From positions 4,092,001-4,156,000 of the forward strand of contig NZ_CP088298.1 of the NCBI RefSeq assembly GCF_021117425.1: a DNA stretch of 64,000 nucleotides. Direction: 5' to 3'. This document shows positions 1-7,980 of the stretch, piece by piece; position 1 is the stretch's first letter; every line of letters begins with the position of its first letter. Both the position numbers and the translations under genes were made by a program. This DNA is from Brevibacterium zhoupengii. Its GTDB lineage: Bacteria > Actinomycetota > Actinomycetes > Actinomycetales > Brevibacteriaceae. The notes below the pieces were generated by a model. It was not told the DNA's origin. It searched no databases and was given only the letters and a program-made list of their open reading frames with translations.

Positions 1-263
1 GCGATCGTGGCCGCGTCGAGGTCGACCCCCTCGCTCAGGCGCGAGTGTCGGCTCAGTTTCAGCTGACCATTGGCGTCCAAGCGGGGCGTGATGTCGGGAA
101 GCCTGTTGTGCACGAGTGCGAGCACATCGGAGACCTCGACCCCTTCGTCGAGGAGAAGCAGATGGAATCCACGCAGGTCTGCCGAGACGTCGGTATCGAC
201 GCCTGTGTCACTGACACGCTCGGCGGCCTGACGCCGCATCCGCAGCTCTCGGCGTGTGGTCAC
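1..263 (-). CDS. Hypothetical protein, 5' part only (runs off the left edge)
   Basis: An open frame reads leftward from a GTG at 263-261 to the window edge without a stop, about 87 codons. The GTG overlaps the TGA of dcd by four bases (GTGA), a common sign of translational coupling, so I take this as the next gene of a dcd operon. The visible part begins [12 protein letters not shown] and is rich in Arg, Leu and Asp; I see no signal peptide, membrane segment or family motif. Function cannot be assigned from the fragment. The frame is judged real from its openness and the overlap, not from recognised homology. Confidence 0.5.
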   Translation of the reverse strand, partial: MTTRRELRMRRQAAERVSDTGVDTDVSADLRGFHLLLLDEGVEVSDVLALVHNRLPDITPRLDANGQLKLSRHSRLSEGVDLDAATI

Positions 264-838
264 ATGTCCCTCCGGTAGAAGTTGAGATGCGAACGGGAGG
301 CCGTCGGACCCTGCTGGCCCTGATAGCGATTGCCGGTGGACTGCGAACCGTAGGGGTTGAGCGCAGCCGAGCTGAGGCGGAAGAAACAGAGCTGGCCGAT
401 CTTCATTCCCGGCCACAGCGTGATGGGCAGGGTGGCGACATTCGAGAGCTCAAGCGTTACGTGACCGGTGAATCCAGGATCGATGAAGCCGGCCGTGGAG
501 TGGGTCAGCAGTCCGAGACGTCCCAGCGATGACTTACCCTCCAGCCGGGCTGCCACATCATCAGGCAGGGTGACGAGTTCGTGGGTGGAGGCCAGCACGA
601 ATTCGCCGGGGTGCAGCACGAAGGGCTCCCCCGGTGCTGCCTCGATGAAACGGGTGAGCTCGGGCTGATCGAGGCTCGGATCGATGACTGGGTACTTGTG
701 GTTGTCGAAGAGACGGAAATAGCGATCCAGGCACACATCGACGCTGGCGGGCTGAATCAGAGACGGGTCATAGGGGTCGAGGGCGATGCGTCCGGAGTCG
801 AGCTCGGCGCGGATGTCGCGATCGGAAAGGAGAGTCAC
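260..838 (-). CDS. dcd: dCTP deaminase, dUMP-forming (bifunctional dCTP deaminase/dUTPase)
   Basis: A 192-residue protein starting at GTG (838), matching the length of the mycobacterial enzyme. It carries the conserved block [20 protein letters not shown] followed by [15 protein letters not shown], with the Ser, Arg and Glu used in dCTP deamination. The sequence is close from end to end to what I remember of M. tuberculosis Dcd, which deaminates dCTP and also hydrolyses the dUTP formed, giving dUMP and diphosphate without releasing dUTP. This supplies dUMP for thymidylate synthesis in the cytosol. The bifunctional assignment comes from family resemblance. Its stop overlaps the next leftward gene. 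Confidence 0.93.
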   Translation of the reverse strand: MTLLSDRDIRAELDSGRIALDPYDPSLIQPASVDVCLDRYFRLFDNHKYPVIDPSLDQPELTRFIEAAPGEPFVLHPGEFVLASTHELVTLPDDVAARLEGKSSLGRLGLLTHSTAGFIDPGFTGHVTLELSNVATLPITLWPGMKIGQLCFFRLSSAALNPYGSQSTGNRYQGQQGPTASRSHLNFYRRDM

Positions 839-1090
839 GTATCACATGGTAGTCGCCCTGGACTCTGGAGTGCAGTGAGCTGGGCTTATACGGGGGCGAA
901 AAATGTCACAGCAGCTCCGACACGCCGTACTTATGTAACGACTCGATAACGATAACCGCAGTTTTTGCTGGTTTTCTCCCGTGTGTCTCCCCATAGGCAT
1001 TGGTGAATGCTTTAGAGTTAGGAGCTGTACGAACCCGCGCACGATGGTGCCTTCCTCTTCTTAAGCCAAGGAATGCCGGGAGTCCATCGT

Positions 1091-1117
1091 CTTTCGTGGG
1101 TTGACAACAAACGAAAG
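1091..1117. promoter_or_regulatory. Inverted repeat overlapping the ribosome binding site of the LPXTG gene
   Basis: CTTTCGT at 1091-1097 is the exact reverse complement of ACGAAAG at 1111-1117, with a 13-base spacer. The right arm overlaps the AAAGG that serves as ribosome binding site for the GTG at 1126. In RNA the arms could pair and hide this site, or the repeat could be a DNA operator. The rest of 842-1090, between dcd and the LPXTG gene, holds no convincing gene and presumably carries the promoters of the two divergent genes. Confidence 0.35.
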
Positions 1118-1125
1118 GCATTACT

Positions 1126-2553
1126 GTGAAGACCTCGCGTCTTGTGCTTGCCCCCGCAGTAGCCGTTGCATTGACAGGTCTTGCTGGCGCTCCCGCGTTC
1201 GCAGCGACAGAGTCCGCTCCGGTGCCGGCAGGCCCGCTCTGTGCGTATGATGACGCACAGCAGTCAACTGACCCCGATTCCAAGGTTCCCGACAGCTCAG
1301 ACCCGCAGGCGACACTGTCCGCGGCACAGGTCACCCGAGCTGATATTGCCGACCGCAAGAAGGGCATCGGATTCTCCGGCACGGGATTCACTCCCGACGA
1401 CAAGGCGACCGTCACGGTCGTCGGCACCGATGGGTCCAAGTACTCACCAGAGACCAAGCTGACCGTCGACGAGAAGGGAAAGGTGTCCGGCACCTACTTC
1501 TTCTCGGTCACGGACAACGCCAAGGTTCCGACCGGCAACTACTCTCTCTACCTCACCGATGAGAAGACCGAGAAGGACTCCTCGAAGGTCACCTTCGAGG
1601 TCGTCGGCTCTGCCAAGGACCTCGACGAGGATGCCAAGGCACCCGATTGCACCCCGGCAACCGGCCCGGCCTCGGACCCGTCCGAGACCGACGAACCCAG
1701 CGAATCCGCTGCGCCGACTCCGTCTGAGACGAAGACTGAGGAGCCGAGCAAGACTGCCGAGCCGACTCCCACTGAGTCCAAGTCGGAAGAGCCCAGCGAA
1801 AAGCCGACTGAGACCAAGGAAGCTCGGAAGCCCGCTGCTCCCAAGCCCACTGAAACTGAGACGAAATCTCCTGAGCCGACTGAGTCCGCAAGCGAGACGT
1901 CGGAGCCGACCGAGACGGAGTCAGAGGCTCCAGCGACAGACGACACCGATTCTGCGGAGCCAGAGGCCCCCGCAGCTGACGATGCCGACGATGAGTCCGA
2001 GGCCCCGCAGGCAGGTCCGTCGGAGACGACAGCTCCAGCCAGCCCGGGCACCGATGACGGCGAGAAGAAGGCCGCGGCCAACGCGACCCAGGCACTCATC
2101 ATCGATCCGACCGAGATCAGCTCCGAGGACTTCCTCAACGAGGGCATCAAGCTCGGCATCACCGGTGCACAGCCTGGCGAGAAGATCACGATCACTGTCG
2201 AGCACGCTCAGGGCAAGGTCGATCGCTACACCATGACGAAGGAAGCCGACTCTGAAGGCAAGGCGACCTTCGGCGTGCAGGCGAAGGTCAAGGCCGTGCT
2301 GGGCACGTACAACGTCACAGCTCAGGCAGACAGCTTCGACAAGCCACAGGGCGGCAGCTTCACCGTCGTCACCAACGGCACCTCCGTCGATGAGGGCGGA
2401 GAGAACGGCAACGACAGCGGCAGCGACCTGCCTCGCACAGGTGCAGAGATGACCGGGCTCGCGCTCGGCGTCGGCCTCCTCGTTGTGGGTGCCGCGGCCG
2501 TCGTCATCACCCGTCGGCGGATGACCGCCTCCGACGATCCTGCGGAGTTCTAA
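1126..2553 (+). CDS. LPXTG-anchored cell-wall surface protein with acidic Ser/Thr/Pro/Glu stalk
   Basis: A 475-residue exported wall protein. Residues 1-27 form a signal peptide ending AGAPAFA, and the start is the GTG 8 bases after AAAGG. About 150 residues of predicted extracellular domain follow, then a low-complexity stalk of PSET/EPTE/PTES-type repeats (about residues 180-310). A second folded segment (about 320-425) starts at TQALIIDPTEIS. The C-terminus has the sortase motif LPRTG (435-439), a hydrophobic helix and an RRR stop-transfer, then about ten extra residues. Sortase would cleave between Thr and Gly and link the protein to peptidoglycan. No sortase gene is in the window. Ligand or role is unknown; the stalk suggests a spacer that displays the N-terminal domain. 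Confidence 0.88.
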   Translation: MKTSRLVLAPAVAVALTGLAGAPAFAATESAPVPAGPLCAYDDAQQSTDPDSKVPDSSDPQATLSAAQVTRADIADRKKGIGFSGTGFTPDDKATVTVVGTDGSKYSPETKLTVDEKGKVSGTYFFSVTDNAKVPTGNYSLYLTDEKTEKDSSKVTFEVVGSAKDLDEDAKAPDCTPATGPASDPSETDEPSESAAPTPSETKTEEPSKTAEPTPTESKSEEPSEKPTETKEARKPAAPKPTETETKSPEPTESASETSEPTETESEAPATDDTDSAEPEAPAADDADDESEAPQAGPSETTAPASPGTDDGEKKAAANATQALIIDPTEISSEDFLNEGIKLGITGAQPGEKITITVEHAQGKVDRYTMTKEADSEGKATFGVQAKVKAVLGTYNVTAQADSFDKPQGGSFTVVTNGTSVDEGGENGNDSGSDLPRTGAEMTGLALGVGLLVVGAAAVVITRRRMTASDDPAEF

Positions 2554-2559
2554 GATCCG

Positions 2560-3654
2560 TTGAACGATGAATTGTCCCTAGCGGGGCTGCACCTCGGCGG
2601 ACACCAGATCGATCTCGGTCGTCTCCGAGCAGGGACAATACTCGGTCTCATGGGCAGCACGGACAGCACCACTGAGGTGGTGCTGTCCGTTGCTGCGCGC
2701 TCTGACGTCGCGCCTGCGCCACAGTTTCCAACCGGAATCCGATCGGGTCTCACGCGTGTGCGCAAGTGGGTCAAGTCATATCTTCGCGAAGCCAATGCCG
2801 GATCTGGGGAGGCGGCATTGGCACAAGCGTGTACGGAATTCGGGCTTCGACCCGATGTGCTGAGACGTCGATTCGGCGAACTCGATGTCAGCGACAAGGC
2901 AAAACTTTGCCTAGTCGCGGCGTGGTCGACTGGAGCGACGTGGTTGACCTTCATCGACCCCTTCGCCTCCGTTCCGGGCCATGTGCGCGCAGGTCTGCGC
3001 GGCCGCTTGGCCGATCTGGCTGCCGCACACGGCCGCGGAATCGTCTTCTCCTCGAATACGCTGACCGACTTCACCGTCGCCGAGGCGGGGGTGGCCGACA
3101 TCGAAAAGGGCGAGCTCGTCGCGTTCGGCACTCTGGAGCAGGTCGTCACGGAGCCCAGGGGTTCCCTGCCTGCCGAACTCAGCGGAGTCAACGTCTATTC
3201 CGGGCTGGCGCGGAAGGGGTGGCTGTCGATCGGCCACTCTGCGGTGAAGGCTCGGACCGAACTCGATGGGAAGGTCTTCGTCACCCTCGGGTGGCGCAGT
3301 GCCCTCCTGTCACTGGACAAACACGACCCGGCGTTCACCTCGGCGACGGTGTTCGAAGCCATCGTCATCGGACTCCGCGATCGCGGATCCTGTCTGCAGG
3401 CGAAGCTGTCGCCGGTGGACACGGAGATGGGGCTCGCACTCGACGTGGACCTGGCCGATCTGGCCGGGGTTCGCCGCGCTCAGCCCGTCGGTACTGACAT
3501 CGATTCTGATCGGTCCGGCTCGGTGGGCGGGTTCGGAGTGCTTCATCCCGGCCTCGGCCAGTCGATCGCAGAGTTGCGTGCCAACGTCAAGGTCGGCACC
3601 CATGTCTTCGTCGAGGTCGACACCTCGGCGCTGCACGCCTACTCAGTGGAATGA
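2560..3654 (+). CDS. Degenerate ABC-ATPase-like protein (pseudo-ATPase) with TOBE-like C-terminus
   Basis: A 364-residue protein beginning at a TTG six bases after the LPXTG stop, so probably co-transcribed with it. The first 220 residues follow the order of an ABC nucleotide-binding domain, but every catalytic motif is lost. The P-loop position reads GLMGSTDSTTE with no Gly-Lys-Ser/Thr. The signature position reads LDVSDKAKL. The Walker B position reads WLTFIDPFASV with no DE pair. The H-loop position has SSNTL instead of a His. The trailing ADIEKGELVAFGTLEQVV keeps the normal ABC ending. Residues about 270-364 resemble a MOP/TOBE domain. ATP hydrolysis is therefore unlikely; a regulatory or scaffold role is possible. 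The ABC relationship is my reading of the motif order. The TTG start has only a weak upstream GGAG. Confidence 0.6.
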   Translation: MNDELSLAGLHLGGHQIDLGRLRAGTILGLMGSTDSTTEVVLSVAARSDVAPAPQFPTGIRSGLTRVRKWVKSYLREANAGSGEAALAQACTEFGLRPDVLRRRFGELDVSDKAKLCLVAAWSTGATWLTFIDPFASVPGHVRAGLRGRLADLAAAHGRGIVFSSNTLTDFTVAEAGVADIEKGELVAFGTLEQVVTEPRGSLPAELSGVNVYSGLARKGWLSIGHSAVKARTELDGKVFVTLGWRSALLSLDKHDPAFTSATVFEAIVIGLRDRGSCLQAKLSPVDTEMGLALDVDLADLAGVRRAQPVGTDIDSDRSGSVGGFGVLHPGLGQSIAELRANVKVGTHVFVEVDTSALHAYSVE

Positions 3655-3773
3655 TGCACGCCGGCGCACGTCCGGTCACTGCTGCCCGCGTGTCCTCGCC
3701 GGTCATGGAGCTTCGCGGCGGCTGATTGGCATTAAACTGAAATTCCCTCATTCCCCACCGATTCAGGAGAGCA

Positions 3774-4733
3774 ATGCGAACTTCGCGCAAGCTTCTGATT
3801 TCGGCGCTCCTGGTCATCGTCCTCACCGTGGCCGCAGTTCCGCTCCTCAACCTCACCGTCTACACTCCTGCTCGCGCCGCAGAGGCCTATATTTCGGCGA
3901 TCGAGGACGCCGACGCCGAGCGGGCGTTCTCCTACCTCTCCTCCCCCACCCCGTCCTCGACTCTGGCACTCAACCATGATGTGCTCTCAGCCGCCCCCGA
4001 CCTGCCGCGCGATCCTGAGGCGACGACCGTGTCGATGGACGGCGACCAGGCGAAGGTCTCGCTGAGCTATGTCCTGTCCTCGCAGACGCAGACCGTGGAT
4101 CTGTCCATGGTCAAGCTGCCGGCGAGGGCCGGGCTGTTCGATCGTTGGGCGATCAAGCAGAAGGATTGGCCCACGCTTGACCTGCAGGTCGAGGGGTCGT
4201 CAACGGCCACAGTCAACGGCTATGGAGTCTCCGCCGGGACTGTTCCCGTGCTGTTCCCAGCCACCTATCTCGTCGGCTTCGATGCGACCTATCTGAAGTC
4301 GAAGCCCGAACGCGCCGAGGTGATCGCTCCGACCGATACCGCCGAGATCGCGATGTCGCCCGAGCCCACGGCAAAGCTGGAGCAGGCTGTCGACGAGCAG
4401 ATCACCGAGCATCTGCAGAAGTGTGTGAAGTCGAAGACCCTCTATCCCTCGGGATGCGTGTTCGGCTACGACACGGACAATGAGATCCTCGGCGACGTGA
4501 AGTGGTCGCTGGCACGCGACCCGCAGGTCAGCCTGACCGCCTCGGGCAACGATCTCGAGCTCACTCCGTCCACGGTCGAGGTGCGCATCCAGGGCCGCTA
4601 CCGCGATATCGTCACGGCCGCCGAACACGACTTCGACGAGACGCTCTCCTTCGTCATGGGCGGCTCCGTCGTCGTCAAGTCCTCTCAGGTCAGCTTCGAT
4701 CCGCGCCGCCTCGGAGACATCTCCGTGAAGTAG
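3774..4733 (+). CDS. Membrane-anchored exported protein, unknown function
   Basis: A 319-residue protein starting at ATG 3774, preceded by AGGAG at good spacing. Residues 1-30 are a basic and hydrophobic signal or anchor segment (RTSRKLLISALLVIVLTVAA), and the rest is predicted outside the membrane. The early part (AEAYISAIEDADAERAFSYL) looks like the helix of an NTF2/cystatin-like fold found in exported actinobacterial proteins; this is an impression only. Two Cys (in KCVKSKTLYPSGCVFGYD) are spaced so that they could form a disulfide. It sits alone, in the same direction as the LPXTG and pseudo-ATPase genes but 119 bases downstream. I do not recognise a named family. Confidence 0.75.
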   Translation: MRTSRKLLISALLVIVLTVAAVPLLNLTVYTPARAAEAYISAIEDADAERAFSYLSSPTPSSTLALNHDVLSAAPDLPRDPEATTVSMDGDQAKVSLSYVLSSQTQTVDLSMVKLPARAGLFDRWAIKQKDWPTLDLQVEGSSTATVNGYGVSAGTVPVLFPATYLVGFDATYLKSKPERAEVIAPTDTAEIAMSPEPTAKLEQAVDEQITEHLQKCVKSKTLYPSGCVFGYDTDNEILGDVKWSLARDPQVSLTASGNDLELTPSTVEVRIQGRYRDIVTAAEHDFDETLSFVMGGSVVVKSSQVSFDPRRLGDISVK

Positions 4734-4756
4734 CGGCTCCGGGCAGTAGCCGCTCC

Positions 4757-4792
4757 AGGCGGGTCCGTCTGAGTCTTCAGGTGGACCCGCCT
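4757..4792. terminator. Hairpin terminator between convergent genes
   Basis: AGGCGGGTCC (4757-4766) and GGACCCGCCT (4783-4792) pair perfectly over 10 bp with a 16-base loop. It lies between the stop of the anchored protein (4733) and the stop of the leftward thioredoxin-NHL gene (4821), so it could end transcripts from both sides. There is no clear U-tract. CTGAGTCTTCAG-like segments recur around it. Confidence 0.6.
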
Positions 4793-4820
4793 GAGCCTTC
4801 AGTCGTGCTTGTCTGAGTCT

Positions 4821-6764
4821 TCAGGCGCCGCGGAGGTCGAGGGTCAGTTCGGCCGGTGCCGTGGCGACGAGGTCGACCGGGATGCCCCAGTCCTGTTGGT
4901 AGAGGTGGCACGCAGCGTGCAGCGGGATCTCTCCGCCTGGCTCTCCATCGCAGGCGGCCGCTCGTGCGGTCACGTGCAGGACTCCCGATTCGAGTTCGGG
5001 GTTGATGACGATGTCTCGGGTCAGCCCCTCGGCCCCGCCGCTACCGGAGACGATGAGCTCCGGCGGTGTCGACGAGACCTGCAGGTAGGTGGGGTCACCC
5101 CACCGGTCGTCGAGCTTCTGACCGGCAGGAACGGTGAAGCTCACACTCACTGCCACGGGCCCTGAGGAGATCTCGGTCGAGGGGCGTTTGCTGGTGAGCG
5201 CCCCTTCGTCGACTCGTTGGGCGTCCTTGGGCAGCTTCACTCTGGTCAGGGCGTGCGCGGCGGACTCGACGATGAGGAGTTCGGCGTCGGCTCCCTCCGT
5301 GGTCGCCTCAGCGCTTCCGGCTGCCTCGAGGACGAAGATGTCTGAGGGTTCGCGCAGCCCTCGAGCCAGTGTCGAGACCTCGTTCGTGGTGAAGTCATAG
5401 CGGCGGATTGCGCCATTGTAGGTGTCGGCGATCGCGAGAGATCCATCCGGCAGGCTCCGCACTCCCAGGGGGTGCTGCAGCCGGGCCTCGGCGGCGGGCC
5501 CGTCACGGAAGCCGAAGTCGAAGAGGCCCTCTCCGATGAGCGTGGAGACCGCTCCGGTGCTCGGGTCGAGGCGACGGATCGCTGAGGTCTCCGAATCGGC
5601 GATGAACACATCGCCGTCGGCGCTGAGGTCGAGTCCCGAAGTCTGCGCGAACCATGCGGTCTCGGCCTCACCATCGGCCAGGCCTTCATTCATGGTGCCC
5701 GAGAGCAGACGGATCGATCCCGTTTCCGGGTTGAACGACCAGATGGTGTGGTTGCCTGCCATCGCCACAACCACCTCGGCGGTGGCGGGGACGTAGAGGA
5801 CATCCCACGGTGAGGACAGCTTCACCTCGAGGGCAGGGCCGTCGTAGCGGCCGAGCTCTCCGTGAGTCCCGACCACATTGTCGATCGCGCCGACCATGTG
5901 CTGTGATCCGGTGCCGGCGACCGTCGTCACGGTTTCGGTGTCGAGATTGATGCCGCGCAGAGTGTGGTTGACCGTGTCGGCGACGACGAGGTGGTAGCCG
6001 GCCTTCGCGGCCACGTCATCGGGCAGAACGGTGATGCCACCGGGTTCGCTGAAGCTCGCCGAGGTGAAGTCGCCGTCGTCTGATCCTCGTTCTCCGGTGC
6101 CGATGCGTCGGATGATGGTCTGGCCGGAAGCGTCGTATTCGACGAGGCTGTGGTGTCCCGAATCGGCGACGAGGAGGTTCCCCGAAGACAGCGCGGTGAC
6201 CTTTCCGGGATAGAACAGCTCGGTCTCCGGTGCTGGTGGCGGCACGTAGGGTCCGTCTCCGGAGTGCAGCGTCCCCTTGGCCGAGTGCTCTTCGATGAGC
6301 CCTTCGATGATTTCCCCGAGGCCTGCACCGTGGCCTTCGCCCGAGAGAGTGGCGACCAGGTAGCCCTCGGGGTCGATGACGGCCAGTGTGGGCCAGGCTC
6401 GGGCGGTGTATGCCTGCCAGGTGACGAGGTCTGGATCGTCGAGGACGAGGTGTTCGACCTGGTAGCGCTCGACGGCCTGATCAACGGCCTCGACGGTGCG
6501 TTCGAACTCGAACTTCGGCGAGTGGACGCCGATGATGACGAGTTCCTTGTTGTACTTCTCCTCGAGCGGTCGCAGCTCGTCGAGGACGTGGAGGCAGTTG
6601 ATGCAGCAGAAGGTCCAGAAGTCGAGCAGGATGACCTTGCCGCGCAGGTCGGCCAGGCTCAGCTCCTTGCCGCCGGAATTCATCCACCGACGGCCGATGA
6701 GTTCAGGTGCACGCACCTTGACCTGATGGGCGGCTGCTGAGGGTTCCTGCGGACTGGAGTTCAT
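4821..6764 (-). CDS. Thioredoxin-like/NHL-repeat protein (NHLRC2-type)
   Basis: A 647-residue protein. Residues about 20-170 are a thioredoxin/TlpA-like domain with the redox pair in DFWTFCCINCLHVLDEL (CINC). Residues about 180-510 hold repeated NHL beta-propeller blades, seen as recurring patterns such as LLVADSGHHSLVEYD, LVVADTVNHTLRGIN, VFIADSETSAIRRLD and LAIADTYNGAIRRYD. The C-terminal 120 residues form a beta-rich domain. This order is that of bacterial homologues of animal NHLRC2. There is no signal peptide, so the protein is probably cytoplasmic. The molecular role is not established; thiol-disulfide exchange is likely from the intact CxxC. The gene stands alone. Confidence 0.85.
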   Translation of the reverse strand: MNSSPQEPSAAAHQVKVRAPELIGRRWMNSGGKELSLADLRGKVILLDFWTFCCINCLHVLDELRPLEEKYNKELVIIGVHSPKFEFERTVEAVDQAVERYQVEHLVLDDPDLVTWQAYTARAWPTLAVIDPEGYLVATLSGEGHGAGLGEIIEGLIEEHSAKGTLHSGDGPYVPPPAPETELFYPGKVTALSSGNLLVADSGHHSLVEYDASGQTIIRRIGTGERGSDDGDFTSASFSEPGGITVLPDDVAAKAGYHLVVADTVNHTLRGINLDTETVTTVAGTGSQHMVGAIDNVVGTHGELGRYDGPALEVKLSSPWDVLYVPATAEVVVAMAGNHTIWSFNPETGSIRLLSGTMNEGLADGEAETAWFAQTSGLDLSADGDVFIADSETSAIRRLDPSTGAVSTLIGEGLFDFGFRDGPAAEARLQHPLGVRSLPDGSLAIADTYNGAIRRYDFTTNEVSTLARGLREPSDIFVLEAAGSAEATTEGADAELLIVESAAHALTRVKLPKDAQRVDEGALTSKRPSTEISSGPVAVSVSFTVPAGQKLDDRWGDPTYLQVSSTPPELIVSGSGGAEGLTRDIVINPELESGVLHVTARAAACDGEPGGEIPLHAACHLYQQDWGIPVDLVATAPAELTLDLRGA

Positions 6765-6901
6765 AGCTCCATCTTCACAGATTCACCGCCGCGACGGGAG
6801 ACCCGGTGTCATCATGTGACCAACGCCCCAGCCGTCAGCCTGGGGCAGACGCTGCGCCACGTCTCCGGGGCAGCAAGTTGGACGGCGAGGCAGCGAGTTG
6901 T

Positions 6902-6961
6902 GCAGCGGCTCTGGAGCTTGGGCGGTGGGTTGCACAGCGGCTCAGGAGCTTGGGCGGTGGC
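6902..6961. repeat. Two-copy tandem direct repeat, unit about 32 bases
   Basis: The segment GCAGCGGCTCTGGAGCTTGG at 6902 is repeated about 32 bases later as CACAGCGGCTCAGGAGCTTG, each copy followed by GGCGGTGG. The second copy runs up to the stop codon of the leftward YggS-family gene at 6962. Two copies with few differences suggest a recent local duplication. Each contains a short GC-rich inverted element, so it may help end transcription, but no function is shown. Confidence 0.55.
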
Positions 6962-7720
6962 TCAGGAATAGTCGCGGGCTCCGAAGACGCTGGAGCCGAC
7001 GCGGACCATGGTCGCGCCCTCGGCGATTGCGAGCTCGAAGTCGTTGCTCATCCCCATGGACAGCTCCGTGGCCTCCGCGGGCATGACGCCTGATGCGATG
7101 AGCTTCTCCCTCAGTTCCCGCAGGTCAGCATAGCTGGGACGGATCTCCTCGGGAATGCGCCCTGGCAGGCCGATCGTCATCAGTCCGCGCAGCTTCATGC
7201 GCGACAGTCCGCGGAGCTCGGTGATGAGACCTTCGGCCTCTTCGGGGGCGATGCCGGATTTCGAGTCCTCGCGTGAGGTGTTGACCTGCACGAAGATGTC
7301 CACCGTGGCATCGAGGACCTCGAGGCGGTTGTTGATCTTCGTTGCGAGTTCAAGGTTGTCGACGGACTGGATGCAGTGCGCGTGGCGCAAGGTGTGGTTG
7401 ACCTTGTTCTTCTGCAGCGGGCCGATGAGATGGGCCTCGTGATCGAGATCGGCCAGGTCCTCGGCCTTGCCGACCAGTTCCTGGACCTTGTTCTCGCCGA
7501 CGAGTGTGAACCCGTGCTCGATTGCGACGCGGATCTTGTCGGCTGGCTGGGTTTTGGTCGCGAGCAGCACCTGCACGTCAGCGCTCGTCCGACCGCTGGC
7601 CTCGGCGGCGGTCGCTGCCCGAGCGGCCACCTCGTCGAGGTTGTCTCTGATGGAGGCGACGGCCTCCGGGGACAGTGATGCGGGAGTGTGCTGTGGTTCG
7701 GGAGTGTCTGGGGAACTCAT
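6962..7720 (-). CDS. YggS/PROSC-family pyridoxal-phosphate homeostasis protein
   Basis: A 252-residue single-domain fold-type III PLP protein. The PLP lysine lies in VLLATKTQPADKI (Lys56). Other family marks are LVGENKVQEL, HLIGPLQKNKVN, CIQSVDNLELA, VNTSREDSKSG, LRGLMTIG and, near the end, ELSMGMSNDFELAIAEGATM with the phosphate-binding residues. Members bind PLP and keep free PLP and amino/keto-acid pools in balance, and have no strong catalytic activity. The N-terminus has about 20 extra residues rich in Pro and Ser. In many actinobacteria the gene sits in the cell-division cluster near ftsZ; here it does not. Confidence 0.92.
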   Translation of the reverse strand: MSSPDTPEPQHTPASLSPEAVASIRDNLDEVAARAATAAEASGRTSADVQVLLATKTQPADKIRVAIEHGFTLVGENKVQELVGKAEDLADLDHEAHLIGPLQKNKVNHTLRHAHCIQSVDNLELATKINNRLEVLDATVDIFVQVNTSREDSKSGIAPEEAEGLITELRGLSRMKLRGLMTIGLPGRIPEEIRPSYADLRELREKLIASGVMPAEATELSMGMSNDFELAIAEGATMVRVGSSVFGARDYS

Positions 7721-7792
7721 GCTTCCAGTCTTACACGTACCCGCTGAAGTTGCAGGTCGCCAGCGCAGCGGCGTGGGGCCCGGTTCTCTGCA

Positions 7793-7852
7793 AACGGTTG
7801 GTAAGTTCTCCTCGAAGTCCGTTCGGGGATCGAGGAGAACTTACCAACCGTT
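7793..7852. terminator. Perfect 23-bp inverted repeat, possible terminator or repeat element
   Basis: Bases 7793-7815 are the exact reverse complement of 7830-7852, separated by 14 bases. The arms begin AACGGTTGGTAAG and end CTTACCAACCGTT. The element lies downstream of the leftward dehydrogenase (stop 7981) and upstream of the YggS-family start (7720). A terminator for the dehydrogenase is the simplest reading, but the stem is unusually long, has no U-tract, and lies about 130 bases past the stop. It could instead be a dispersed palindromic element or an operator for the gene to its left. Confidence 0.55.
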
Positions 7853-7980
7853 GGTTCTCGTCCTGCGGAACACAGACCGTCAGCTGCCGCATGCTCGGCG
7901 GCGGCGTTCGTCTCAGCCACTCGCCGTAGCGGCGCTGCCCCTGTTCGGGCAGGCCTGCGCCTACTCGGGCAGCTCAGCCG

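Noticed and set aside
906..1493. Leftward 195-codon frame upstream of dcd
   Set aside because: It overlaps the signal peptide and first domain of the LPXTG gene in antisense, and has no plausible start signal.
6902..6961. Possible CRISPR-like repeat
   Set aside because: Only two adjacent copies without spacers and no cas genes, so it is a simple tandem duplication.
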